NCBI GenBank assembly: GCA_947574135.1
Contig: CANPIM010000019.1
Location: 1 to 54,177, forward strand
Length of the DNA: 54,177 nt
Direction of reading: 5' to 3'
DNA from: an uncultured Lachnospiraceae bacterium
GTDB taxonomy: Bacteria > Bacillota > Clostridia > Lachnospirales > Lachnospiraceae
Shown here: positions 16,938 through 25,055 of the stretch, piece by piece
Position numbering within the stretch: position 1 is the first letter of the stretch
How the letters are laid out: each line of letters begins with the position of its first letter
Notes under the pieces: model-generated
Database searches by the model: none
Seen by the model: only the letters and a program-made list of their open reading frames with translations
Told to the model about the DNA's origin: nothing
Position numbers and translations under genes: made by a program

Positions 16938-17531
16938 ATGGACTATCTTAACCGATTAAAAATAATAGCCGAAAACAACGGCGGTATTATAAATAACAAA
17001 ATCGCAGCAGAGCAAGGCGTTTCAAGAGCGATACTATCCAAATTATGCTTGGACAATAAAATCCAGCGCATTGCCCGGGGGCAGTACGTCTTTAACGATG
17101 ATATGCAGGACGAATTGTTATCTATCAGCATGCGTTCCAATCTGTTCGTATTCTCTCACGAAACGGCACTGTTTTTACACGGGATTTCGGATCGCACTCC
17201 GTTTGAGCATACAATTACTGCACCGTCTGGAAAAGTCCCCTCAAAGGCGATACAGGAAGAATGTAAAATATATTATATCAAACTCGAACTGTTTGATCTC
17301 GGTAAAACAATGCTTACCACTCCTTCCGGAAACAAAGTCGCCGGATATGACTTGGAGCGAACGATTTGCGATATTGTCAGGAGCAGAAATAAAGTAGGCA
17401 GCGAAACATTTCTTGCCGCACTCAAAATGTATGCCGTCAGCCCAAAAAAAGATTTAAACAAGCTGAACGCTTATGCTACGGAAATGAAAATAGCTGGGGT
17501 TGTACGAAAATATCTGGAGGTACTTTTATGA
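16938..17531 (+). CDS. abiEi: AbiEi-type antitoxin (type IV toxin-antitoxin)
   Basis: A 197-residue protein with an N-terminal winged-helix domain (MDYLNRLKIIAENNGGI ... GVSRAILSKL ... IARGQYVF) and a C-terminal AbiEi domain (FSHETALFLHG; LERTICDIVR). In studied systems AbiEi represses the operon and counters the toxin's effect without direct complex formation. The start is ATG at 16938 behind GGGGTG; in-frame GTG 16920 and ATG 16926 lie upstream but are less well placed. The gene overlaps abiEii by 4 nt (ATGA), giving tight translational coupling. Its codon use is visibly AT-richer than that of its chromosomal neighbours. Confidence 0.92.
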   Translation: MDYLNRLKIIAENNGGIINNKIAAEQGVSRAILSKLCLDNKIQRIARGQYVFNDDMQDELLSISMRSNLFVFSHETALFLHGISDRTPFEHTITAPSGKVPSKAIQEECKIYYIKLELFDLGKTMLTTPSGNKVAGYDLERTICDIVRSRNKVGSETFLAALKMYAVSPKKDLNKLNAYATEMKIAGVVRKYLEVLL

Positions 17532-18352
17532 GAAATGCTATGAGCTTAAAAGCTAAAATCAGAAACATCGCAAAGCAAAAGAACCTTCCAGCTCAGGTAA
17601 TTCTGCAAAACTATATGTTTGAACGTCTGCTGGTCCGTCTCGCCAAATCAGAATATAAGGATCAGTTTGTTCTGAAAGGTGGTATGTTGGTTGCCGCTAT
17701 TGTAGGTCTGGATAACAGGGCCACCATGGATCTTGATACCACGCTTAGGAATCTTCCACTGACTCCGGAAAAAATAAAAACTGCATTGGCTGAAATTTGT
17801 GATATTCCTTGCGAAGATGAGGTGGCCTTTGAGATCAGCAATATTGCTCCTATAAGAGAGGACGATATCTATGGCGGTTATCGGGTTATGATAAAGGCAA
17901 AATATGATACTCTTTTGACTCCTCTCTCCATTGATGTGTCTACCGGGGATGCCATAACCCCTCAAGCAGTAGAATTTACTTTTCATGAAATATTTGACGA
18001 GGACAAGTCCTTTAGCCTTTGGGCATACAATATCGAAACCGTTTTGGCAGAAAAGGTGGAAACCATTCTTCGCAGAACCGTATTTAACACCCGCCCCAGA
18101 GATTTCTATGATGCCTACATTCTTGCTACCACACAGAAATTTGATAAAAGTATTTTCAAAGAAGCGTTGCAAGCCACTGCCGAACATCGCGGTACAGCAG
18201 AGCAAATTTCAAATGTGGAGCTAATCCTAAAGAATATCTCCGAAAGTAAAGAACTTCGGGCGGCGTGGAACAAGTACCGCAAGCAGTTTGCCTATGCAGA
18301 AAATATATCATATGAGAGCATTTTAGCTGAACTTCAAAAGATGATTCAGTGA
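17528..18352 (+). CDS. abiEii: AbiEii/AbiGii-type nucleotidyltransferase toxin
   Basis: A 274-residue toxin of the DNA-polymerase-beta-like nucleotidyltransferase superfamily, the effector of an abortive-infection type IV module. Family motifs are visible in order: KGG at 50-52 (FVLKGGML), the metal-binding motif RATMDLDTT at 64-72, then ETVLAEKVETILRR and RPRDFYDAYIL. All four motif groups appear intact, so activity is expected. Related MenT toxins transfer nucleotides to tRNA; whether this one does is inference. Translation starts at ATG 17528, inside the antitoxin stop codon, with CTGGAGG upstream; MSLKAK at 17540 is an alternative start. Confidence 0.93.
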   Translation: MRNAMSLKAKIRNIAKQKNLPAQVILQNYMFERLLVRLAKSEYKDQFVLKGGMLVAAIVGLDNRATMDLDTTLRNLPLTPEKIKTALAEICDIPCEDEVAFEISNIAPIREDDIYGGYRVMIKAKYDTLLTPLSIDVSTGDAITPQAVEFTFHEIFDEDKSFSLWAYNIETVLAEKVETILRRTVFNTRPRDFYDAYILATTQKFDKSIFKEALQATAEHRGTAEQISNVELILKNISESKELRAAWNKYRKQFAYAENISYESILAELQKMIQ

Positions 18353-18714
18353 TTTTTAAGTTTTATTCAATATAAATGATTGGAGGATAGACATGATCAA
18401 ATTCATTTTATCAGTACATACGAAACAGTCTAAAAAAGTCATATGCTCCTCTTGACAAATTATTCCCGCGGTCTGCCAATGACTAACTCAAAGAGCCGAT
18501 AATTTCGATGCAAGAATGCTCGGCCATCAGCTGCACCGATTGAATATAAATACAACAATTTTGAATATATATTCATACCATGTCTTGACAAGGGCACACA
18601 CAGTCCCTTGTCAAGACATGGTATTCTTTCCGCTTCAAACTTTGCAAAAGTTTGGGCCAAAAACACCATTTTCCTCGATTTCACCCCAAAAAGCTGTTTT
18701 AAAAAATTAGTGTC
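18353..18714. other. Non-coding island border containing a 20-bp-arm inverted repeat
   Basis: No convincing gene is present in these 362 bases. A 20-codon frame (ATG at 18393, stop at 18455, with TTGGAGGATAG upstream) has a ribosome site but no recognisable product. The stretch is AT-rich. It contains a 12-bp palindrome (18563-18574) joined directly to the long inverted repeat at 18575-18624. It probably marks the right edge of the horizontally acquired segment. Confidence 0.5.
18575..18624. repeat. Perfect inverted repeat, 20-bp arms, 10-nt loop
   Basis: Arms at 18575-18594 and 18605-18624 are exact reverse complements (ATACCATGTCTTGACAAGGG and its complement) around the loop CACACACAGT. 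Each arm contains TTGACA. There is no T-run directly behind either arm, so an ordinary terminator is unlikely. Options are a miniature element end, a recombination site or a dyad regulatory site. Confidence 0.85.
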
Positions 18715-18759
18715 AAAAACCCGCAAAACCCCAGTATTCCTGCGCTCTCGCGGGCTTTT
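18715..18759 (-). terminator. Terminator of the corA-queA transcription unit (works in both directions)
   Basis: AAAAACCCGC (18715-18724) pairs with GCGGGCTTTT (18750-18759). On the minus strand the stem is followed by TTTTTGACA directly behind queA. A nested hairpin CCTGCG-CTCT-CGCGGG on the plus strand with CTTTTC after it could also stop transcription coming from the abiE side. Confidence 0.7.
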
Positions 18760-18778
18760 CTCCACCCAAAATTTTTAC

Positions 18779-19822
18779 TCACACCACCAGCATGGCATCC
18801 CCAAAGGAAAAAAACCGATACCTCTCCCTCACCGCCTCCTCATAGGCTGCCATCACCTGCTCCTTCCCTGCAAAAGCCGATACCAACATCAACAAAGTAG
18901 ATTCCGGCAGATGAAAGTTGGTGATCAGCGCATCCATCAGCTTAAACCGATAACCAGGATAAATAAAGATATCTGTCCAGCCACTCCCGGCATGGAGAAT
19001 CCCTTCCTCGTCTGCCGCCGATTCCAGGGTCCGGCAGCTGGTGGTTCCCACACAGATCACCCGGCCCCCTGCGGCCTTGGCCTCATTGATGCGCCAGGCC
19101 TCCGCCTCCTCTATCACATAGAACTCTGTGTGCATATGGTGCTGGGTTACATCCTCCACCTTTACCGGGCGGAAGGTGCCAAGCCCCACATGGAGGGTTA
19201 CATGGGCGATCCCCACTCCTTTTTCCTCTATCGCCCTTAAAAGCTCCGGAGTAAAATGAAGGCCGGCTGTGGGCGCGGCTGCCGATCCCTCATGCCTGGC
19301 ATAAACGGTCTGATACCGATTCTTATCCTTTAGCTCATGGGTAATATAGGGGGGAAGGGGCATTTGTCCCAGTCTGTCCAAAAGCTCCTCAAAAATCCCC
19401 TGGTAGGTAAAGCGAATCAGGCGGTTCCCCTCTTCCACCACCTCCAGGACCTCCCCCCTAAGGAGACCTCCTCCAAAGGAAAGCCGTGCCCCCGGACGCG
19501 CCTTTTTCCCCGGCTTTACCAAGGTCTCCCACACGGTTTCCCCGGCAAATTCTGTCCTAGTACAGCGCTTTAAAAGGAGCACCTCGATTCCTGCCCCGGT
19601 GTCCTCCTTCTCTCCGAAAAGCCTGGCCGGAATCACCTTGGTATCGTTGATTACCAGGCAGTCTCCCGGCCGCAGATATTCCGTTACATCCTTAAAACCC
19701 CTGTGCTCCCGCTCTCCCGTATCCCGGTGAAGCACCAGCATCCGGGAGCTGCTCCGATCCTCCAGGGGATCCTGGGCAATCAGCTCCTGGGGAAGCTCAT
19801 AATAAAAATCCGATGTTTTCAT
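18779..19822 (-). CDS. queA: S-adenosylmethionine:tRNA ribosyltransferase-isomerase
   Basis: Makes epoxyqueuosine at the wobble position of GUN-anticodon tRNAs, using the ribosyl part of S-adenosylmethionine. The 347-residue protein has the family hallmarks: the N-terminal [14 protein letters not shown], the DYxR-like DRSSSRMLV, the [12 protein letters not shown] motif, and GLHFT with [10 protein letters not shown] in the second half. The start is ATG at 19822, set by AGGAGG just upstream; a longer in-frame start at 19939 would overlap corA. It lies 8 nt after corA on the same strand and ends before the terminator at 18715-18759. The usual partner tgt is not in the window. Confidence 0.96.
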   Translation of the reverse strand: MKTSDFYYELPQELIAQDPLEDRSSSRMLVLHRDTGEREHRGFKDVTEYLRPGDCLVINDTKVIPARLFGEKEDTGAGIEVLLLKRCTRTEFAGETVWETLVKPGKKARPGARLSFGGGLLRGEVLEVVEEGNRLIRFTYQGIFEELLDRLGQMPLPPYITHELKDKNRYQTVYARHEGSAAAPTAGLHFTPELLRAIEEKGVGIAHVTLHVGLGTFRPVKVEDVTQHHMHTEFYVIEEAEAWRINEAKAAGGRVICVGTTSCRTLESAADEEGILHAGSGWTDIFIYPGYRFKLMDALITNFHLPESTLLMLVSAFAGKEQVMAAYEEAVRERYRFFSFGDAMLVV

Positions 19823-19830
19823 CCTGCCTC

Positions 19831-20772
19831 CTACAGCATCTTTTTCTTTTTCAGCAATATCAGTGCAATGACACAAATCACAAAGGTAATGAGACAGATC
19901 CAGTAGAAGCCATAAGGCGCCGTCGCCAAAGGCATCCATCGTCCGTCCACGTTCATCCCGTAAATACCTGAGATAATGGTGGGAATGGCCATAACCAGAG
20001 TCACGGAGGTGAGAAACTTCATCACATTGTTCAGCCGGTTATTGATAACCGCCGACAAAAGCTCCCGGGTTCCGTTGATAATATCCTTATAGATCATAGT
20101 CATCTCAATGGCCTGATGGTTCTCCACAATCACGTCGTCCAGAAGCTCCTGATCGTCCGGATACTGCTCCAGACGCTTATAGCGGGTCAGCCTCTCCAGC
20201 ACCGCCGCATTGGCCCGCAGGGAGGTGGCGAAATAGACCAGGGTTGACTCCAGCTCATGGAGAGCAATCAGGTCAATATCATCCGTATTTCCCAGCACAC
20301 ACTCCTCCATCTCCAGCCGCTTCTTGTCCAGAAACCGCAGATTCTCCTGGTAAAGGGTAGCCACCCGAAAGAGAATCTGATACACAAACCGCAGCTTTTT
20401 CTTAGTGCTGAACTCCCGGACCCGATTTCTCACAAACCGCTGTAAAATAGGCGTGTCCTCCGTGCACACGGTAATGATTAAAGACGGAGTGAGCACAATG
20501 CCCAGAGGAATGGTGGTATAGGTCATTTTATCATGGCGCACCTCCCGGGCGGGAATATCCACCAGGATCAAGGTGTAGCCGTCCTCCAGCTCAATACGGG
20601 AGCTTTCCTCCTCATCCAGAGCTGCCATCAAATCATCAATGTCAATATGGTTGACCTCACTGACCTCCTCCAGCTCCTCCCGGGTGGGCTGTATCATCTG
20701 GACCCAAACCCCATCCGTCATTTTCTCTTCCTCATGAATCCGCTGATCATCAGTCTTGTATATTTTAATCAT
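19831..20772 (-). CDS. corA: CorA family divalent cation (Mg2+) transporter
   Basis: A 313-residue CorA/MIT-family channel. It has a long acidic, charged cytoplasmic N-terminal domain and two C-terminal membrane helices. The family signature GMN is at 272-274 (IYGMNVDG), at the end of the first helix. The second helix ends in a lysine-rich tail. The start is ATG at 20772 with AGGAGGGA upstream. It is followed after 8 nt by queA, so the two are cotranscribed. Mg2+ is the usual ion, but Co2+/Ni2+/Zn2+ transport occurs in relatives. Confidence 0.93.
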   Translation of the reverse strand: MIKIYKTDDQRIHEEEKMTDGVWVQMIQPTREELEEVSEVNHIDIDDLMAALDEEESSRIELEDGYTLILVDIPAREVRHDKMTYTTIPLGIVLTPSLIITVCTEDTPILQRFVRNRVREFSTKKKLRFVYQILFRVATLYQENLRFLDKKRLEMEECVLGNTDDIDLIALHELESTLVYFATSLRANAAVLERLTRYKRLEQYPDDQELLDDVIVENHQAIEMTMIYKDIINGTRELLSAVINNRLNNVMKFLTSVTLVMAIPTIISGIYGMNVDGRWMPLATAPYGFYWICLITFVICVIALILLKKKKML

Positions 20773-20818
20773 GTTGTCTGTCCCTCCTGGTACAGGGAAG
20801 GATCAAAGATGCCTCCTC

Positions 20819-21004
20819 CTACATCTGCTTGCGAACTACCCTGTACTCATCATTATATTGAAAATAGGGACAGTTGTCAAAACGGTTTGTGAGAAAACGC
20901 CCCATCTCATCCTCATCCAAATCCATTTCACAGGTGTAGCACCCATAATCCTCGTCATAGCTATAATTGATGCAGCACTCACAGCTGCCCTTGCTTCCCT
21001 TCAT
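20819..21004 (-). CDS. Small cysteine-rich protein (DUF6472-like)
   Basis: A 61-residue acidic protein with six cysteines (positions 8, 10, 11, 22, 25 and 45), including CECC and CYTC, and a tyrosine-rich middle, as in the DUF6472 proteins of Lachnospiraceae. The cysteine pattern suggests metal binding. The start is ATG at 21004 with AAGGAGCG at ideal spacing, which supports it being a real gene. It lies 46 nt before corA on the same strand. Function unknown. Confidence 0.8.
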   Translation of the reverse strand: MKGSKGSCECCINYSYDEDYGCYTCEMDLDEDEMGRFLTNRFDNCPYFQYNDEYRVVRKQM

Positions 21005-21086
21005 TTCGCTCCTTCCCCTGCCGGCCTACTCTTCCCCCTACGGAATCTCCTCTGGGAATCCTCTCTGACCGGCTATTTCCAGACAT

Positions 21087-21134
21087 ATACAGGTGCTCTG
21101 CCGGCCATTCTCAGAGCCGTCAGAGCACCTGTAT
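21087..21134. terminator. Strong hairpin behind pheT (terminator or processing site)
   Basis: Fourteen-bp perfect arms (ATACAGGTGCTCTG at 21087-21100 and its complement at 21121-21134) extend inward through CGGC/GCCG. It lies 29 nt after the pheT stop. No T-run follows on the minus strand, so it may act as an mRNA 3'-end stabiliser rather than a strict terminator. Confidence 0.55.
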
Positions 21135-21162
21135 GTTATATTATGGTATGTTGTCCCAAGTC

Positions 21163-23583
21163 TTACTGCCGTAGCTCAATTCCCAGGGACTCCAGTCCGT
21201 GAAGAATCTTTTTCATGGCCGCCGACACATCCGTCTCCTCCAGAGTCCGATCCTTGGCCCTGAATACAATGGAGTAGGCCAGGGACTTATACCCCTCCTT
21301 GATCTGGCTTCCCTCATAGATATCAAAGAGCACATAGCTCTCCAGATATTTTCCGCCCCGCTGGGCAATCATATCCTCAATCTGGCCTGCCAGAATATTC
21401 CGGGGCACCACCATGGAGATATCCCGATTGACCGCCGGATACCGGGCAATCCCCTCGTATTTTCTGTCAAAGGTGGCAAAGGGCAGAAGAGAAGGCATAT
21501 CCAGCACCGCCACATAGACCCGCTCGCCAATATCATAGGCATCAGCCACTGCCGGATGAATCTCTCCCAGATATCCGATAACGGTTTTCTCATAGACAAT
21601 ATTGGCCTGCCGTCCGGGATGCAGATAATTTTTCCCGGAGTTAGGGTCATAGCCGCGCCTTTTTTTCATGCCCAGCTTGTCAAAGAATTCCTCCACCACG
21701 CCCTTCATGGTAAAGAAGTCTCCCTCGCCGTACATACCCAGGGTGAACTGCATGCGCTCCTCCGGAAGCTGGGTAAGGGGAAGCTCCCCTGGCAGATAAA
21801 TATTTCCCAGCTCATACAGCCGCACATTTTTATTCCGCCTGTTATAATTGGTGGACAGGGAGGTAAGCATGCCGTTTAGGGATGTGGTGCACATAATGCT
21901 GAAATCCTCCCCCAGAGGATTGGAAATCACCACAGCCCGGCGTAAGGGATCCTCCTGATCAAGACGCAGCTTGTCAAATACCCTTGGACTTTCAAAAGAA
22001 TAGCACATGCCCTGAGAAAAGCCGCAGAATTCTGCAATATCCCTGGCCACAGCCTCCACCCGAAGCTTAAAGGGCAGCTTTCCTGTGGTGGCCTCTCCCC
22101 TGGGAAGGGTCACCGGAATATTGTCATACCCATAAAACCGGGCCACCTCCTCAGCCAAATCTGCCGTGCAGGTAATATCCTGTCGGAAGGTTGGCACAAG
22201 GACCTGGTTGCTCTTTTTATCGTAGGACAGCTCCAGGGTCTCAAAATAGGACAACATCTCCTCCTGGGAAAGCCGGGTTCCCAAAAGCCCGTTGATCTTT
22301 TCCGGCTCAAAGGGCACCTGCACCGGCTTGCGGACACCGGGATACACATCCACCACGCCGTCCACCACCTCGCCGGCTCCCAGCTCCTCCACCAGCTGGC
22401 AGGCCCGGTTTATGGCTTCCATGGCATTGTTGGGGTCAAGACCCTTTTCAAACTTTCCGGAGGCATCGGTCCGAAGGCCTATTTTTTTGGCGGAAAGACG
22501 AATATTGGTGCCGTCAAAGCAGGCGGCCTCAAAGAGCATGGTCTTTACGCTGTCCGTAATCATGGAATTCTCCCCGCCCATAATACCGGCCACGCCGATG
22601 GCCTTCTCCCCGTCGCAGATCATCAGCACAGAATCATCCATGGTCCGCTCCTGTCCGTCCAGGGTTACAAATTTTTCATCCTTTTCCGCCCGGCGCACCA
22701 AAATCTGTTTTCCCCCAATGGTATCCAGATCGTAAGCATGCATGGGCTGTCCGTATTCCTCCATAACATAATTGGTAATATCCACAATATTGTTAATGGG
22801 ACGAATGCCATTGACCGCCAGCCGCCGCTGCATCCACTTGGGAGAGGGGGCAAGCTTAATGTTCTTTACCACCCGGGCGCAGTACCGGGGGCACAGATCC
22901 ACATCCTTTACGTCCACCTGAATGTAATCGTTTACGTCTCCGCCGGAGCCCTGTACCTTCACCACAGGAGGCACAAATTTTTTGCCAAACGTGGCAGCAG
23001 CCTCTCTTGCAATGCCAATCACACTGTAGCAGTCCACCCGGTTGGAGGTGATTTCATATTCAAAGATCACATCGTCCAATCCCAGCGCGTGAATGGCGCT
23101 CTCTCCCACCGTCACGTCCTCCGGGAAAATATAAATGCCGTTCTCCGGCGCCTCGGGAAAGAGCTCCCGGGTCTGTCCCAGCTCCTCAATAGAGCACATC
23201 ATGCCATGAGACTCCACACCCCGAAGCTTTCCCGTCTTAATGGGAATTCCTCCCGGGGTCATTTTACCGTCGTGGCCTCCGGCCACCCGGCCGCCGTCCA
23301 GCACCACCGGCACCTTCTGACCTTCCTCCACATTGGGAGCCCCTGTCACAATCTGAATGGGCGCATCCTCCCCAATATCCACCTGACATACTACCAGCTT
23401 ATCTGCATCCGGGTGCCGCTCAATCTTTAAAATCTGTCCGATAACAATCTTATCCAAATCCTCATCCAGCCTTTGGTAGCCTTCCACCTTTGTGCCGGAC
23501 AAGGTCATGGCATCCGTATATTCCTGTGCCGTCACCTGGAAATCCGGCACATATGCTTTAATCCATGACAAAGAAGTTTCCAT
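21163..23583 (-). CDS. pheT: Phenylalanyl-tRNA synthetase beta subunit
   Basis: The 806-residue beta subunit of the alpha2-beta2 enzyme charging tRNA-Phe. It begins with METSLSWIKAYV and carries the N-terminal tRNA-binding (EMAP-like) domain with IEKH-like KIERHPDADKLVVCQVD. B3/B4 editing, B5 and the inactive synthetase core follow. The C-terminal ferredoxin-like anticodon-binding domain begins around RYPAVNRDISMVV. The start is ATG at 23583 with AAAGGA upstream. It follows pheS by 86 nt, sharing the T-box-controlled transcript. Confidence 0.97.
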   Translation of the reverse strand: METSLSWIKAYVPDFQVTAQEYTDAMTLSGTKVEGYQRLDEDLDKIVIGQILKIERHPDADKLVVCQVDIGEDAPIQIVTGAPNVEEGQKVPVVLDGGRVAGGHDGKMTPGGIPIKTGKLRGVESHGMMCSIEELGQTRELFPEAPENGIYIFPEDVTVGESAIHALGLDDVIFEYEITSNRVDCYSVIGIAREAAATFGKKFVPPVVKVQGSGGDVNDYIQVDVKDVDLCPRYCARVVKNIKLAPSPKWMQRRLAVNGIRPINNIVDITNYVMEEYGQPMHAYDLDTIGGKQILVRRAEKDEKFVTLDGQERTMDDSVLMICDGEKAIGVAGIMGGENSMITDSVKTMLFEAACFDGTNIRLSAKKIGLRTDASGKFEKGLDPNNAMEAINRACQLVEELGAGEVVDGVVDVYPGVRKPVQVPFEPEKINGLLGTRLSQEEMLSYFETLELSYDKKSNQVLVPTFRQDITCTADLAEEVARFYGYDNIPVTLPRGEATTGKLPFKLRVEAVARDIAEFCGFSQGMCYSFESPRVFDKLRLDQEDPLRRAVVISNPLGEDFSIMCTTSLNGMLTSLSTNYNRRNKNVRLYELGNIYLPGELPLTQLPEERMQFTLGMYGEGDFFTMKGVVEEFFDKLGMKKRRGYDPNSGKNYLHPGRQANIVYEKTVIGYLGEIHPAVADAYDIGERVYVAVLDMPSLLPFATFDRKYEGIARYPAVNRDISMVVPRNILAGQIEDMIAQRGGKYLESYVLFDIYEGSQIKEGYKSLAYSIVFRAKDRTLEETDVSAAMKKILHGLESLGIELRQ

Positions 23584-23669
23584 AATTTTCCAATTCCTTT
23601 CCTAAATTTACACAGAGCCACCCGCCCTTTCAAAGTGGGCTTTCTGGACTCTATCTGTTTTCCGGCTCC

Positions 23670-24689
23670 TTAGAATTGCTTTAAAAACCGGGTGTCATTC
23701 TCATACAGCAGGCGCATATCGTCAATCTCATATTTCAGCAGGGCAATCCGCTCCAGGCCCACTCCAAAGGCAAAGCCCGTGTATTCCTTTGGATCAATGC
23801 CGCACATCTCCAGCACATGGGGATGCACCATGCCGCAGCCCAGAATCTCAATCCAGCCGCTGCCCTTGCAGAACCGGCAGCCCTTGCCACCGCACTTAAA
23901 GCAGCTCACATCCACCTCTGCGCTGGGCTCCGTGAAGGGGAAGTGATGGGGCCGGAATTTTGTCCTGGTATTCTCCCCAAAGAGCTCTCTGGCAAATTCC
24001 TCTAACGTCCCCTTTAAATCCGCAAAGGTAATGTTTTTATCAATAACCAGTCCCTCAATCTGATGGAAGGAGGGGGAATGGGTGGCATCCACCTCATCCG
24101 AACGGAAAACCCGTCCCGGGGCAATCATACGAATAGGAAGCTTTCCTTTTTCCATGGTCCGTGCCTGTACCGGGGAGGTCTGAGAGCGCAGACAGATCTG
24201 GCTGTTGATAAAGAAGGTGTCCTGCTCGTCCCGGGCCGGATGTCCCTCGGGAATATTAAGCTTGGTGAAGTTGTAATCCTGGTATTCCACCTCCGGGCCT
24301 TCCACCACCTCATAGCCCATGCCGATGAAGATCCGCTCCACCTCCTCCAGGGCAATGGTGTTTGGATGCCGATGTCCCACATTGTTTTTCTTGGCCGGCA
24401 GCGTCACGTCAAGAACCTCTGCCTTTAATTTGGCCTCCCGAAGGGCCGCCTCCATGGCGTTCTTGGCCTCCTCCAGCATGTTCTCAATCTCACTGCGCAC
24501 ATCATTGACCATCTGGCCCACCTTGGGCCGCTCCTCTGCGGCCACATCCTTCATGCTCTTGAGTACACTGGTCAGTTCTCCCTTCTTTCCCAGCACACTG
24601 ACCCGCACCTCGTTAAGCTTGGACAGATCGCCGGCCGCCCGAATCTGGGCCATGGCCTCTTCCCGAATTTTCTGCAATTTTTCTTTCAT
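23670..24689 (-). CDS. pheS: Phenylalanyl-tRNA synthetase alpha subunit
   Basis: The 339-residue catalytic subunit (class II core). An N-terminal coiled coil of about 80 residues precedes the catalytic domain. Motif 2 is at RVFRSDEVDATHSPSFHQIE and motif 3 at FGVGLERIALLKY. A CFKCGGKGCRFCKGSGW cysteine cluster lies in the insertion before motif 3. The start is ATG at 24689 behind GAGGAGA; the frame is open further upstream to 24767 but that part belongs to the T-box terminator region. It is the first gene of the pheS-pheT operon. Confidence 0.97.
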   Translation of the reverse strand: MKEKLQKIREEAMAQIRAAGDLSKLNEVRVSVLGKKGELTSVLKSMKDVAAEERPKVGQMVNDVRSEIENMLEEAKNAMEAALREAKLKAEVLDVTLPAKKNNVGHRHPNTIALEEVERIFIGMGYEVVEGPEVEYQDYNFTKLNIPEGHPARDEQDTFFINSQICLRSQTSPVQARTMEKGKLPIRMIAPGRVFRSDEVDATHSPSFHQIEGLVIDKNITFADLKGTLEEFARELFGENTRTKFRPHHFPFTEPSAEVDVSCFKCGGKGCRFCKGSGWIEILGCGMVHPHVLEMCGIDPKEYTGFAFGVGLERIALLKYEIDDMRLLYENDTRFLKQF

Positions 24690-24744
24690 GGCTACTCTCC
24701 TCTTTTTATGTCTGTAGAAAATTTGATCTCGCGGAACTTTCCCA

Positions 24745-25011
24745 CAAAATAAAAAGCCCCGCCCCAAAAAGGGACGAAGCTTGTGTTCGCGGTACCACCC
24801 TTATTCCTGTCCGTAGCCGGACAGACTCTTAAGCTTCTGCGTAACGGGCAGGCGCCGTCACCGCCTACTGTTTTTCTCTGTTTCAGCGGTGCTGCTCCAG
24901 TGGGAAATTCAATAAATACCGGAACCGAAGGCTGCTCTCAGCCGGTGACAGCCTCTCTCTGACGGAATGATAATTATCTACTGACACTTTCACTGCATTT
25001 CTCAATATCAA
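24745..25011 (-). ncRNA. T-box riboswitch controlling pheST
   Basis: The minus-strand leader has the T-box core AAGGGTGGTACCGCG (24788-24802). TGGT in it would pair with the ACCA 3' end of tRNA-Phe. A phenylalanine specifier UUC is available at 24904-24906 in the lower Stem I loop (GAATTTCCCACTGG). Stem I elements lie at about 24900-24960. The leader ends in a terminator hairpin of about 12 bp (AAGCTTCGTCCC with GGGGCGGGGCTT) followed by TTTTTATTTT at 24745-24782. Uncharged tRNA-Phe should stabilise the antiterminator and turn the operon on. Confidence 0.93.
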
Positions 25012-25016
25012 AACCT

Positions 25017-25044
25017 ATTCTAACATAAAATGCAGGAATGTCAA
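25017..25044 (-). promoter_or_regulatory. Promoter of the T-box-pheST transcript
   Basis: TTGACA (25039-25044) and TAGAAT (25017-25022) on the minus strand with a 16-nt spacer. It starts right behind the stop codon of the MATE gene. Confidence 0.7.
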
Positions 25045-25055
25045 GGAAATTTTCA

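Noticed and set aside
18393-18455. A 20-codon frame after abiEii with a good ribosome site
   Set aside because: It is too short to judge and shows no family resemblance; noted within the border region only.
18460-18765. A 101-codon minus-strand frame across the island border
   Set aside because: It crosses the terminator and the long inverted repeat, has no ribosome site and no recognisable domain, although its last 25 codons could be a fragment of something older.
23584-23669. Hairpin between pheS and pheT as a terminator
   Set aside because: The CCCAC/GGGTGG pairing is short and no T-run follows, so the two genes are treated as one transcript.
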